A stretch of DNA of 64,000 nt, taken from assembly GCF_001969385.1 (NCBI RefSeq), contig NZ_CP014796.1:2187501-2251500 (forward strand), in the 5' to 3' direction. The stretch's first letter is position 1. Each line of letters opens with the position of its first letter. The position numbers and the translations under genes are program-made. This DNA comes from Salipiger profundus. Its GTDB lineage: Bacteria; Pseudomonadota; Alphaproteobacteria; Rhodobacterales; Rhodobacteraceae. The notes beneath the pieces are model-generated. The model did not search any database and was not told the DNA's origin. It saw nothing but the letters and a program-made list of their open reading frames with translations. Below, in pieces: positions 8,064 to 16,565 of the stretch.

Positions 8064-8978
8064 ATGCTGGAACTGGGTGGCACTACGCAGGCGCCTAAGG
8101 GCGATCTCATCAAGGACGTGACCGAAGCGGACTTCATGGCCGAAGTGGTCGAGAAGTCGCAGGAGGTCCCGGTCATCGTGGACTTCTGGGCGCCGTGGTG
8201 CGGCCCCTGCAAGCAGCTCGGGCCCGCCCTCGAAGAGGCGGTGACCGCGGCGCGCGGCGCGGTGGTCATGGCCAAGGTCAACGTCGACGAGGCGCAGATG
8301 ATCGCGGGTCAGCTGCGCATCCAGTCGATCCCGACGGTCTACGCCTTCTGGAAGGGCCAGCCGGTCGACGGGTTCCAGGGCGCGCTGCCCGCCTCGGAAC
8401 TCAAGGCCTTCATCGAGCGGGTCGTGCAGGCCGCCGGCGGTGACGCGAGCGGCGGACTCGACGATGCCATCGCCGCCGCCGAGGAGATGCTCGAGCAGGG
8501 CGCGGCCCCCGACGCGGCGCAGACCTTTGCCGCGATCCTCGAGGAAGAGCCCGAGAACGCCAAGGCCTACGGCGGCCTCGTGCGCGCCCATGTCGCCATG
8601 GACGATCTCGAGCAGGCCGAGGCCATCCTGAACGGCGCGCCGATCTCGATCTCGAAGAGCTCCGAGCTGGAAGCCGCGCATGCGCAGCTGGAACTTGCCA
8701 AGCAGGCTGCCGGCGCCGGTCCGGTGGGCGAGCTGACCGCTGCGGTCGAGGCCAATCCCGACGACCACCAGGCGCGCTACGACCTCGCGCAGGCGCTTTA
8801 TGCCAAGGGCGACGCCGCCGGTGCCGTGGAGCACCTGCTGGAGCTCTTCAAGCGCGACCGCGAGTGGAACGAGGGCGCCGCCAAGGCACAGCTTTTCACC
8901 ATCTTCGAGGCGCTGAAACCGAACGATCCGGTGGTGCTGAACGGACGCCGAAAACTGAGCTCGATGATATTTGCCTAA
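8064..8978 (+). CDS. cnoX: Thioredoxin-TPR chaperone, CnoX/YbbN-like
   Basis: 304 aa with GGAGG before the ATG at 8064. Residues about 15-125 are a thioredoxin domain with active site WCGPC (Cys 46 and 49) and the cis-Pro motif SIPT. The rest is alanine/glutamate-rich helical repeat, with TPR-like units in the YbbN/CnoX C-terminal layout. E. coli CnoX has lost the first active-site cysteine and acts as a holdase handing clients to GroEL; here both cysteines are kept, so a redox activity is possible. It precedes the LON-domain gene by 27 bases, a pairing typical of Rhodobacterales. Confidence 0.85.
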   Translation: MLELGGTTQAPKGDLIKDVTEADFMAEVVEKSQEVPVIVDFWAPWCGPCKQLGPALEEAVTAARGAVVMAKVNVDEAQMIAGQLRIQSIPTVYAFWKGQPVDGFQGALPASELKAFIERVVQAAGGDASGGLDDAIAAAEEMLEQGAAPDAAQTFAAILEEEPENAKAYGGLVRAHVAMDDLEQAEAILNGAPISISKSSELEAAHAQLELAKQAAGAGPVGELTAAVEANPDDHQARYDLAQALYAKGDAAGAVEHLLELFKRDREWNEGAAKAQLFTIFEALKPNDPVVLNGRRKLSSMIFA

Positions 8979-9005
8979 GGCCGGCTCCGGGCTAGCTGGC
9001 TGATC

Positions 9006-9653
9006 ATGTCCAGACGCTTCGATCTTCCCGGCCTTATCCCGGTATTTCCGCTTCCGGGGGCGTTGCTTCTGCCGCGTGCCCGGTTGCCGCTTCACATCTT
9101 CGAGCCGCGCTATCTCGCCATGCTCGATGACGCGCTCAAGACCGAGACGCGCGTCATCGGCATGATCCAGCCCGACAGCTTTTCCGAACGCGAAGGCGGC
9201 TCGGGATTGCACAAGATCGGCTGCGCCGGTCGCGTGACCCAGTTCTCGGAAACTGAGGACGGCCGTTACATGGTGACGCTCACGGGGCTGTCGCGTTTCC
9301 GCGTGAAGCAGGAAGTCGAGAGCTTCACCCCCTATCGCCGCTGCGAGGTCAGCTGGGAGGGCTTCGAGCGGGACCAGCAGGGCACCGAGCACGATCCGGG
9401 GTTCAACCGGAGCTCCTTCCTCGGGCTGCTCGACCGGTATTTCGACGACCGGGGGCTTTCGGCCGACTGGGAGACGCTCAAGGATGCCGACGACGAGTTG
9501 CTGATCAACTCGCTGTCGATGCTGCTCGAGTTCGACCCGGAAGAGAAGCAGGCGCTGCTCGAAGCGCCATCGCTGCAGACCCGGCGCGAGACGCTGGTGA
9601 CGCTGATCGAATACGCCCTGCGTGGCGGAAGCGGAGAGGACAAGATGCAATGA
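9006..9653 (+). CDS. LON peptidase substrate-binding (N-terminal) domain protein
   Basis: 215 aa. The N-terminus carries the Lon N-domain signature: [20 protein letters not shown] then [10 protein letters not shown]. There is no AAA+ or Ser-Lys protease domain, so it is a stand-alone LON-substrate-binding protein. Its role is unknown; a link with proteostasis is suggested by the CnoX-like gene just upstream. The stop overlaps the ATG of the next gene by four bases (ATGA), so translation is coupled. Confidence 0.88.
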   Translation: MSRRFDLPGLIPVFPLPGALLLPRARLPLHIFEPRYLAMLDDALKTETRVIGMIQPDSFSEREGGSGLHKIGCAGRVTQFSETEDGRYMVTLTGLSRFRVKQEVESFTPYRRCEVSWEGFERDQQGTEHDPGFNRSSFLGLLDRYFDDRGLSADWETLKDADDELLINSLSMLLEFDPEEKQALLEAPSLQTRRETLVTLIEYALRGGSGEDKMQ

Positions 9654-9853
9654 CCGACACGGCAACCAATCCGGAGACGCCGCGCTTCGACCGGCGCATG
9701 CTCGAGGCACTGGTCTGCCCGGCAACCCATGCCACCCTCGAATACGATGCGACCCGGCAGGAGCTTCTCAGCCGCACGGCAGGGCTGGCCTACCCGATCC
9801 GCGAGGGTATCCCTGTGATGCTTATCGACGAGGCCCGCCGCATCGACGATTGA
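9650..9853 (+). CDS. Trm112-family protein (DUF343)
   Basis: 67 aa. The motif [16 protein letters not shown] followed by [19 protein letters not shown] is the Trm112/YcaR core. In eukaryotes Trm112 activates methyltransferases; bacterial short forms such as YcaR have no firm role. Only one cysteine of the usual zinc site remains (VCPATH), so zinc binding is doubtful. It overlaps the LON-domain gene by four bases and is probably the last gene of that operon. Confidence 0.88.
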   Translation: MTDTATNPETPRFDRRMLEALVCPATHATLEYDATRQELLSRTAGLAYPIREGIPVMLIDEARRIDD

Positions 9854-9981
9854 TCGGCTCTGCGGGTGCGCCCGTGAGGCGCGGTCGTTGACGCGGCGCA
9901 ACGCCACCGCACCCGGGCTGTGCGAGGCTGCCCTCCGGCGCCGGACTTTTCGTCCGGGCGCGCCATGCCGGAGGAACGGAC

Positions 9982-10281
9982 ATGCTGAAACACCTTATGC
10001 TTAGCGCTGCGCTGGTCATGTCTCTCGGCACCGCGCGGCCTTTGGATGCAGCCGAGGCCTGCGCCGCGCCGGATCTTGATGCGGAGGGATGCTTCGACCG
10101 CAGCTGTTCCTTCTGCCATAGAGATGTCACGCGGCTCATGGCGCCCTACGCCGACCTTGCGCCCGAAGAAGCGCGCGCCGAGCTTGATCGCTTCCTGACC
10201 CGTCACCACCCGCCCGAGGCGGAGATGCGCGCGGCCCTGATCGACTGGCTCCTCATGCCCGAGGATCAGGCCAGCGAGTAG
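9982..10281 (+). CDS. Small periplasmic c-type cytochrome
   Basis: 99 aa with GGAGG before the ATG at 9982. Residues 1-23 form a signal peptide (cleavage near LDAAEA). One heme-binding CSFCH motif lies near residues 42-46, and a methionine near residue 52 or 74 could be the sixth ligand. The body is short and acidic. It runs head-on into the ferric-reductase-like gene, the two overlapping by 16 bases at their 3' ends. A role as electron carrier, perhaps with that flavocytochrome, is inference from position only. Confidence 0.7.
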   Translation: MLKHLMLSAALVMSLGTARPLDAAEACAAPDLDAEGCFDRSCSFCHRDVTRLMAPYADLAPEEARAELDRFLTRHHPPEAEMRAALIDWLLMPEDQASE

Positions 10282-11702
10282 GCCGCAATGGCGGCGGTCA
10301 GCGCCGCGAACAGCAGGCCGACCGCGCCGAGCCGCCGCTTGTCCTTGGCCGAAAGCGTTCCCGCGCCATAGCTGAACCGCTCGTAGTCGATCCGGGACAG
10401 CGGCACGCCGAGCCCCGCCAACGTGTCGGTGAGCGAGGTCATCAGCGGCCCCGGGCCGCAGATCAGCACGTCGGTCCGTGCCGGGTCGAGCCCGTCGAGC
10501 AGTTGCGTCATCTGCTCGGGGCCGAGCCGACCCCGGGCGACGCCGTCGCCCGTGCCGGTCGTCGCGGTCAGAAGCGGCGTGATCCCGAGCGCCTTCAGCG
10601 CGGGGCGGTAGAGCGCCTTGGGGATCAGGTCGGCCACGTCATGCACGGAGTAGGCGAAGCGCACCGGCACGTCGCTGCCGCGCCGGGCGACGTCGCGCAG
10701 GATCGACAGGATCGGCGCGATGCCCACCCCGCCCGCGATCAGCACCAGCCCGCCGCGGGGTGCATCCCCCAGCCCGAAGCTGCCGTGCGGCCCGTCGATA
10801 CCGACCCGCGTGCCGGGCGTGACGGCGGCGAGGCTCGAGGTGAAATCCCCCGCTTCCTGTATGAGCAGCCTGAGCTGCCGCTCATGCGGGGCCGAGGCGA
10901 TCGAGAACGGGTGATCGTGCAGCGGCAGGCGGCGTCCGCCGACGCTGGCCCAGACGAACTGCCCCGCGCGAAAGGCGAGCGGTTGGCCGGCCGGGTTCTC
11001 GAGCGTCATCTCCCAGATGCGCGGCGTGACCTTGCGGATCGCCGCGACCGTCCAGCAGTCGGTGGCGGGCCGTGTCAGCCGTTTCGCGTAGATCCAGAGG
11101 GCGGGCAGCGTGACCGCCAGCCCGAAGCCGATCCAGAGCGCGAGGCCCATCGGGCCCATGCGGCCGTCGCCGAGGACATGCCACACCAGGAGCGCCACCA
11201 GCGCGACGGCGCCAAGCGCGTGGCTCGCGCGCCAGACCTGGTAACGCATCGGCAGCCGGTCGCGCAGCAGCGCCATGACCACCAGCAGCGCCAGCAGGAT
11301 CAGCGCCAGCCGCGCATCACCGAGACTGTCGGCGGTCAGGAAGATCTCAAGTCTGCGGGCGAAACGGGCCGGGCGCTCCGCGTCGGGCAGGCCGACCAGG
11401 AAGGCTACATGCGCCAGCGCGAAGGCCAGCGCGAGCGGTGCCGCCCACTTGTGGAAGGCCATCGTCACGTCGATGCCGATGCGGCCCGAGATCACCTCGA
11501 AGCGGCCGCTGGTCACCATCTGCAGCAGGATCATGGCGGCGGCGACGGTGCCCGTCGCGGCGGCGGCCTGCATGCTGATCTGCCGGTGCGCCTCGCCGGT
11601 GGCGGCGGAAAAGGCGAGCGGCAGCAGAACCGCCGCGGCGTAGAGGATTGCAAGCAGCAGCGGGGGCAGGCCCCGGCGGCGGGGAAGGGAGACATCGGTC
11701 AT
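10266..11702 (-). CDS. Ferric-reductase-like transmembrane flavocytochrome with FAD/NAD(P) domain
   Basis: 478 aa from the ATG at 11702. Six or so helices make up the first 220 residues and carry paired histidines (AFHKWA, FALAHVAF, RASHALG, VWHVLG) that would hold two b-hemes. Then comes a ferredoxin-reductase-type FAD domain (FRAGQFVWASVG, HDHPFSIASAP) and an NAD(P) domain (LIAGGVGIAPILSI, DVLICGPGPLM). An extra C-terminal helix ends the protein. This is the NOX/FRE superfamily: electrons pass from NAD(P)H across the membrane. The final acceptor is not evident. Confidence 0.85.
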   Translation of the reverse strand: MTDVSLPRRRGLPPLLLAILYAAAVLLPLAFSAATGEAHRQISMQAAAATGTVAAAMILLQMVTSGRFEVISGRIGIDVTMAFHKWAAPLALAFALAHVAFLVGLPDAERPARFARRLEIFLTADSLGDARLALILLALLVVMALLRDRLPMRYQVWRASHALGAVALVALLVWHVLGDGRMGPMGLALWIGFGLAVTLPALWIYAKRLTRPATDCWTVAAIRKVTPRIWEMTLENPAGQPLAFRAGQFVWASVGGRRLPLHDHPFSIASAPHERQLRLLIQEAGDFTSSLAAVTPGTRVGIDGPHGSFGLGDAPRGGLVLIAGGVGIAPILSILRDVARRGSDVPVRFAYSVHDVADLIPKALYRPALKALGITPLLTATTGTGDGVARGRLGPEQMTQLLDGLDPARTDVLICGPGPLMTSLTDTLAGLGVPLSRIDYERFSYGAGTLSAKDKRRLGAVGLLFAALTAAIAAYSLA

Positions 11703-11766
11703 GGCAGCTCTCCATGAAGCTGCCGCCGAGTCTAGGCCCTCGTGCCGTGCGGGGCATTGCGCCGTA

Positions 11767-12738
11767 TCAAGCGGGCATCGCGAGCGCGCGGGCAAAGACC
11801 TCCGGGTCGACGTTGCCGCCCGAGACCGTGCAGATCACCGCGTCGCCGGTGATCTCGTTCGGGCGGAAGAGCGCCGCCGCCAGCGCCACGGCGCCGCCCG
11901 GTTCGGCGACGATCTTCAGATGCCGAAAGGTAAGCTGCATGGCGCGCAGGGCCTCGTCCTCCGAGACCGCGAGGCCCGGGCCGCAGAGCCGCTGCATGAT
12001 CGGAAAGGTCAGGTCGCCGGGCTGCGGCGTGACGATGGCGTCGCAGATGTTGCCCGAAAGCGCCGCGTTGCGCCGGATGCCACCTTCGGCGAGCGAGCGG
12101 CGCACGTCGTCGAAGCCCTGCGGCTCGGCGGGGCGGGCGCGCAGGTCCGGTCCGTAGGCCTCGAGCGCCAGCGCGATGCCCGAGGTCAGGCCGCCACCGC
12201 CACAGCATACGATGACGTCGGCCTCGGTGACGCCGGCCTCGGCGGCCTGTCCGACGATCTCGAGCCCGCAGGTGCCCTGGCCCGCGATCACCTCCGGCTC
12301 GTCGAAGGGCTTGATGAGCGTCAGCCCGCGTTCCCCGGCAAGCCGCGCGCCGATGGCGTCGCGATCCTCGGTCGCGCGGTCGTAGGGCACCACCTCGGCG
12401 CCGAGCCCCCGCGTGCCCGCCACCTTGGCCGCCGGCGCGTCCGAGGGCATGACGATCACTGCCGGGATGCCATGCGCGCGCGCCGCGGCGGCGATGCCCT
12501 GCGCGTGGTTGCCAGACGAAAAGGCGATCACGCCCTTGGCCCGGACGTCGGGGTCGAGCGCGGAGATGGCCGACCAGGCGCCACGGAACTTGAAGCTGCC
12601 GGTATGTTGCAGGCATTCGGCCTTCACCAGCACGCGGCGTCCGGCGATCTCGTCGAGGAAGGGCGAGGAAAGCAGCGGGGTGCGGCGGGCGTGGCCATCC
12701 AGCCGCCGCGCCGCGGCCTCGATACGGGAGATATCCAT
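11767..12738 (-). CDS. Threonine/serine dehydratase (PLP, fold type II)
   Basis: 323 aa starting at the ATG at 12738. The PLP lysine is in TGSFKFRGA (Lys 50), the substrate loop is SSGNHAQG (about 75-82) and the phosphate-binding glycine loop is CCGGGGLTSG (about 178-187). There is no ACT-like regulatory tail, so it resembles catabolic threonine dehydratase or serine racemase-type enzymes rather than IlvA. Expected reaction: L-threonine to 2-oxobutyrate and ammonia. It stands 64 bases behind the flavocytochrome's start and diverges from the DUF1643 gene. Confidence 0.87.
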   Translation of the reverse strand: MDISRIEAAARRLDGHARRTPLLSSPFLDEIAGRRVLVKAECLQHTGSFKFRGAWSAISALDPDVRAKGVIAFSSGNHAQGIAAAARAHGIPAVIVMPSDAPAAKVAGTRGLGAEVVPYDRATEDRDAIGARLAGERGLTLIKPFDEPEVIAGQGTCGLEIVGQAAEAGVTEADVIVCCGGGGLTSGIALALEAYGPDLRARPAEPQGFDDVRRSLAEGGIRRNAALSGNICDAIVTPQPGDLTFPIMQRLCGPGLAVSEDEALRAMQLTFRHLKIVAEPGGAVALAAALFRPNEITGDAVICTVSGGNVDPEVFARALAMPA

Positions 12739-12840
12739 GGGGAATTGGTCCTTTCCGTGCGTCGGCGCGACCCTGCGCCCGGGCCGGCGGGCTGTCAACG
12801 CGCTTGCGTCCCGCCCGCGCGGCGGGCAGAAGACGGCGCC

Positions 12841-13368
12841 ATGATCGAACGCCGACACGAAACGGACGGAACGGTCTCGCGGGCGGTCTACTCGCCCTGC
12901 GAGCGCTATCGCTACGGGCTCGAACGGGTCTGGGGCACGGGGCCGATGCTGCTTTACGTCATGCTCAACCCCTCTACCGCCGACGAGCTGCGCAACGATC
13001 CCACCATCGAGCGATGCCAGCGGCGGGCGGTGCAGCTGGGGTTCGGAGGCATGCAGATCGCCAACCTCTTCGGCTGGCGCGCGACCCGGCCGCAGGACCT
13101 GCGCCGCGCCAAGCTGCCGGTGGGGCCGGAGAACGATGCGCTGCTAAAGGACTGGCACGCGGGGGCGGACATGACGCTGGCGGCATGGGGCGTGCATGGC
13201 GCGCACCTCGGGCGGGGGTGCGAAATCGCTGCCCTGCTGGAGGGGCCGCTGCACCACCTCGGGCTCACCCGCGATGGCCACCCGCGCCACCCGCTGTATG
13301 TCTCCTATGCGACGCGACCGTCGCCGTGGGCACCCGGCGCGCGCTATCCCGAGGTCATCGCTCGTTAA
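12841..13368 (+). CDS. DUF1643 domain protein
   Basis: 175 aa. Recognised by the family features YRYGLERVWG, MLNPSTADELRNDPTIERC, then NLFGWRATRP and, near the C-terminus, GHPRHPLYVSY. No signal peptide or helix. DUF1643 proteins are found widely in bacteria and phages; their biochemical role is not settled. It stands alone between a divergent dehydratase and the RTX gene 79 bases downstream. Confidence 0.85.
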   Translation: MIERRHETDGTVSRAVYSPCERYRYGLERVWGTGPMLLYVMLNPSTADELRNDPTIERCQRRAVQLGFGGMQIANLFGWRATRPQDLRRAKLPVGPENDALLKDWHAGADMTLAAWGVHGAHLGRGCEIAALLEGPLHHLGLTRDGHPRHPLYVSYATRPSPWAPGARYPEVIAR

Positions 13369-13447
13369 CCCTCTGCCGCGATTTGCGTTGATCGGGCGCG
13401 GCGGCTGGCGGACAATTCGCCCGGCGCCTTTTGCGTGAGGATGGCGG

Positions 13448-14449
13448 ATGTTCTGGCTTGCCGGCTTGATGGGAATGATGGTGCTGGGATCGGTGGCGAT
13501 CATCGGCACGCAGGACAGCGACGACGCTGAGCCCGAGTCCGACCCCGATGAGGGCGATCAGACGCAGGGGCTGATCGAACCATCGGTCTACGGGGGCGTG
13601 GCCGGCCCGGATGACGGATCAGGCGGCGGATCGGGTGTCATCCTGAACGGCACCGAGGTGGGCGAGACATTGACCGGCACGGATCGCACCGACGTGATCG
13701 GTGGAGCCGACGGCGACGATCTGCTCGACGGTCTCGGCGACGACGACGAGCTTGTCGGCGGGGACGGTGCCGACACGATCCTCGGCGGCGACGGCAACGA
13801 TACCCTGCATGGCGACGCGGGCACCGACCACCTGAGCGGCCTCGGCGGCGCGGATCTGCTGTTCGCGCATGACGACGGTGGCGTGCTCGACGGCGGCGCG
13901 GATGACGACGAGCTTCAGGGCGGGCTCTCGAACGACCTGCTTCTCGGTGGCGACGGGGACGATGCGCTGCATGGGCGCGAGGGCGCCGATACGCTGATCG
14001 GCGGCGCGGGCGAAGACACGCTCTTCGGCGGCTGGGACGATGACCTCTTGTCCGGCCTCGTGCGCGACGACGCCGGTGCGGACACCGACGGGCGGGACTT
14101 CCTCAACGGCGGTGACGGGGCCGACACGCTCGAGATCGGCGCCGGCGACGTGGCGACGGGCGGGGAGGGGGCCGATCTCTTCCTGCTCGGCGACTGGATC
14201 GACGGGACCGAGGCCGCGACGCTCATGGATTTCGACCCGGCCGAAGACCAGCTGATGGTGCTCTATCAGGACATCCCCGGCCAACCCGATCCCGAACTCT
14301 CGATACGGGCGAGCGCAGTCAGTCCGGGTGTGGTCGAGATCCTCCTCGATGGCGAGGTCCTGGCGGAACTGCCCGAGGCCGATGCGCCGACGCTCGACAG
14401 CATCGTGCTGATCGCGGAGAGCAGCGCATCCCTGGCCGAGGCAAGCTGA
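13448..14449 (+). CDS. RTX-type calcium-binding repeat protein with N-terminal hydrophobic segment
   Basis: 333 aa. Residues 1-20 are a hydrophobic helix ([19 protein letters not shown]), then an acidic linker with D/E runs. From about residue 70 to 230 come glycine-aspartate nonapeptides of the GGxGxDxLx type (for example [10 protein letters not shown] and [10 protein letters not shown]), which fold into a calcium-bound beta roll. The last 100 residues form a non-repeat cap containing [16 protein letters not shown] proteins normally leave by a type I system; no HlyB/HlyD genes are near. The N-terminal helix could anchor it in the membrane instead. Confidence 0.8.
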   Translation: MFWLAGLMGMMVLGSVAIIGTQDSDDAEPESDPDEGDQTQGLIEPSVYGGVAGPDDGSGGGSGVILNGTEVGETLTGTDRTDVIGGADGDDLLDGLGDDDELVGGDGADTILGGDGNDTLHGDAGTDHLSGLGGADLLFAHDDGGVLDGGADDDELQGGLSNDLLLGGDGDDALHGREGADTLIGGAGEDTLFGGWDDDLLSGLVRDDAGADTDGRDFLNGGDGADTLEIGAGDVATGGEGADLFLLGDWIDGTEAATLMDFDPAEDQLMVLYQDIPGQPDPELSIRASAVSPGVVEILLDGEVLAELPEADAPTLDSIVLIAESSASLAEAS

Positions 14450-14515
14450 GGCCGCGTTTCGTGACGGCCGGTCAGCGGCTCTGCCCCTGCCGGGAGCCAT
14501 CGCGCACCGGGGGCT

Positions 14516-14543
14516 TTTCAAACGACCGGAATCGCCCTATACG
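14516..14543 (+). promoter_or_regulatory. Candidate promoter for rpsO
   Basis: TTTCAA (14516-14521) and TATACG (14538-14543) separated by 16 bases, about 100 bases before the rpsO start. Match to the housekeeping consensus is only moderate. The rest of the 190 bases between the RTX gene and rpsO shows no tRNA or other gene. Confidence 0.3.
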
Positions 14544-14639
14544 CGCGCATCCGCTCCACGAGGAGGCGGGTATCTCCACGGGCCCTGCTGGACGACATCC
14601 CGGCTTGCGCCATCCACACAAACCATGAAGGAGACCCCG

Positions 14640-14909
14640 ATGTCGATTACCGCCGAAGAAAAGACCCGCCTGATGAAGGAATTCGCCACCAAGGACGGCG
14701 ACACCGGTTCGCCGGAGGTCCAGGTGGCCATCCTCACCAGCCGCATCTCGACCCTGACCGAGCACTTCAAGACCCACAAGAAGGACAACCACTCGCGTCG
14801 TGGCCTTCTGATGATGGTCGCACAGCGCCGCAAGCTGCTGGACTTCCTCAAGAAGAAGGACGAGGGCCGTTACCTCGACCTCATCAAGCGCCTCGGCATC
14901 CGCCGCTGA
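14640..14909 (+). CDS. rpsO: 30S ribosomal protein S15
   Basis: 89 aa, exact family length. The pattern [16 protein letters not shown] and [12 protein letters not shown] is that of S15, which binds 16S rRNA helices 20-22 early in 30S assembly. An AAGGAG lies before the ATG at 14640. In most bacteria pnp follows directly; here an antiporter on the opposite strand is placed between the two. Confidence 0.97.
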   Translation: MSITAEEKTRLMKEFATKDGDTGSPEVQVAILTSRISTLTEHFKTHKKDNHSRRGLLMMVAQRRKLLDFLKKKDEGRYLDLIKRLGIRR

Positions 14910-14955
14910 GCGCAGCCCGGGCCCCACGGCCCGGCGCATGATCACAAGGTCAGGA

Positions 14956-14980
14956 CGCCCGCACCTCCGTGCGGGCGTTT
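14956..14980 (+). terminator. Terminator after rpsO
   Basis: A 9-bp stem (CGCCCGCAC / GTGCGGGCG) with a 4-base loop, followed by TTT. It lies between the convergent rpsO and antiporter genes. The short T tract makes it only moderately convincing. Confidence 0.6.
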
Positions 14981-14999
14981 CGCGTTCCCGGGATTGGGG

Positions 15000-16241
15000 T
15001 CACTCGGCGCGCACGAAGCTGCGGGCCAGCCGGCCGATGCTGAGCCCCTGCACGATGATCGAGAAGACCACGATGACGTAGGTCGCCGTCAGGATCAGCG
15101 GTTTCCACTCGCTGTCGGGCAAGGCCAGCGCCAGCGCCACCGAAATGCCGCCCTTGAGTCCGCCCCATGTCATGATCGGGATCACGCCCTTTACCTGGTC
15201 CCGGAACGGGCGCAGCACCAGCACCGGCAGAGTGACCGCGGCGAGTCGTGCGCCGAGCGCCAGCAGGATCGAGGCGGCGCCGGCCAGAAGCACGTCGGTC
15301 TGGAGCGACACCGCGAAGACCTCGAAGCCGATCATCATGAACAGCAGCGCATTCAGGATCTCGTCGATCAGCACCCAGAAGGCATCGACGTAGCGCCGGG
15401 TCTCTTCGCTCATGCCGTAGCGTGCCCCGACATCGCCGATGAGCAGGCCGGCACAGACCGCCATGATCGGGCCGGAGACGTGCAGTGCGAGCGCCAGCTC
15501 GTAGCCTCCGAAGGCCAGCCCCAGCGTCAGCAGCACCTCGAGCGAGTAGTCGTCGATGTGCCGCATCACCCGGAACACCAGCCAGCCCAGCACGACACCC
15601 AGCACCGCGCCGCCGAGCGCCTCCTGCACGAAGAGCCGCAGCGCCTCGGCCAGGCCGCTCTCGTGGGCGCCGTCGGAGGCGCCGGGAAAGGCCAGCCCCA
15701 CGAGGATCAGGTAGACCACGTAGCCGACGCCGTCGTTGAACAGGCTCTCGCCCGCGATCTGCGTCTCGAGTGTCTTGTCGAGCCCCGAGCCGCCAAGCAC
15801 CCCCAGCACGGCCACCGGGTCGGTGGGCGAGATGAGCGCGCCGAAGACCAAGGCCACCGCCAGCGGCGCGCCGGTGAGCCACGAGAAGCCCACGCCCACG
15901 ATGACGGTCGACAGCGCCACGCCGAGCGTCGCCATCAGCAGCACCGGCACCCAGACAGACCTGAGATCCGAGACCTTGACGTGCAGCGCGCCGGCGAACA
16001 GCAGCAGGCCCAGAACGCCCTCCATCAGCGTATCTGAGAAGTGGATCTCGAGCACCTGCGCCCGGATGAGCTCGGCGATCTGCAGGCCGAAGAGCCGGTC
16101 TATCCCGAGCAGCACGAAGGACGCGCAGAGCGAGACCACGAGGATGCCGATCGACGAGGGCAGGCGGAACAGGAAATGGTTGATGACGCCGAACGCTCCG
16201 GCGAGGGCGATCAGGATCGAGGCGATCTGGAAGATGGTCAT
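15000..16241 (-). CDS. Cation:proton antiporter, CPA1/NhaP-like
   Basis: 413 aa from the ATG at 16241, with about 11-12 helices. Conserved CPA1 motifs are SPTDPVAVLG and GESLFNDGVGYVVY (the Asn-Asp pair of the transport site); a later helix holds TWGGLKGGISVALALALP. These proteins exchange Na+ or K+ for protons across the inner membrane. It lies between rpsO and pnp on the opposite strand, convergent with rpsO and divergent from pnp. Confidence 0.88.
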   Translation of the reverse strand: MTIFQIASILIALAGAFGVINHFLFRLPSSIGILVVSLCASFVLLGIDRLFGLQIAELIRAQVLEIHFSDTLMEGVLGLLLFAGALHVKVSDLRSVWVPVLLMATLGVALSTVIVGVGFSWLTGAPLAVALVFGALISPTDPVAVLGVLGGSGLDKTLETQIAGESLFNDGVGYVVYLILVGLAFPGASDGAHESGLAEALRLFVQEALGGAVLGVVLGWLVFRVMRHIDDYSLEVLLTLGLAFGGYELALALHVSGPIMAVCAGLLIGDVGARYGMSEETRRYVDAFWVLIDEILNALLFMMIGFEVFAVSLQTDVLLAGAASILLALGARLAAVTLPVLVLRPFRDQVKGVIPIMTWGGLKGGISVALALALPDSEWKPLILTATYVIVVFSIIVQGLSIGRLARSFVRAE

Positions 16242-16565
16242 GCGAAAACGGTCGCTCCCGGGGGGCGGAGATTGCTGCGGCTCGACCGGACCAGATGACG
16301 GGCCGGGCGCAAAGGGCAAGGGTTCGGCGTCGCATGGCCGGTTTGCAGGGCAATCCGGGCGCGGTTTCCGGCGCGGCAGCGCCGGCCGGGAACATGGCTT
16401 CCCTCTTTCGCCGGGAGGCATTTTGCTGTATGGGGCGCGTCATCTGAGACGTGACGCCTTCAGCCCCCGGGCGCGTGCAAGAGGATAAGGGGGCGGCGGC
16501 AATGGGGCCGCCACGCAAACGGGAGACGCGGGAGGGCCCGCGAGTGCTCCCTTAGGGATACGAGA
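16242..16565 (+). other. Divergent intergenic region with pnp leader hairpin
   Basis: 324 bases between the antiporter start and pnp hold no credible gene. The clearest element is a two-part stem-loop at 16521-16551: outer arms GGGAG/CTCCC and inner arms CGCGGG/CCCGCG, ending 14 bases before the pnp ATG. In E. coli a pnp leader stem is cut by RNase III and lets PNPase repress its own synthesis; a like role here is inference. Both promoters must also lie here, but I could not fix them. Confidence 0.5.

Noticed and set aside
6191..8281. A 696-codon minus-strand frame over cls and the EEP gene
   Set aside because: Same shadow effect; two well-recognised genes lie on the plus strand.
11757..11770. 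FNR-like sequence TTGCGccgtATCAA
   Set aside because: Left half-site departs at two positions and the site lies at a gene end, not before a start.
14450..14639. Possible tRNA or structured RNA before rpsO
   Set aside because: No cloverleaf or conserved T-arm could be found; only a weak promoter is proposed.
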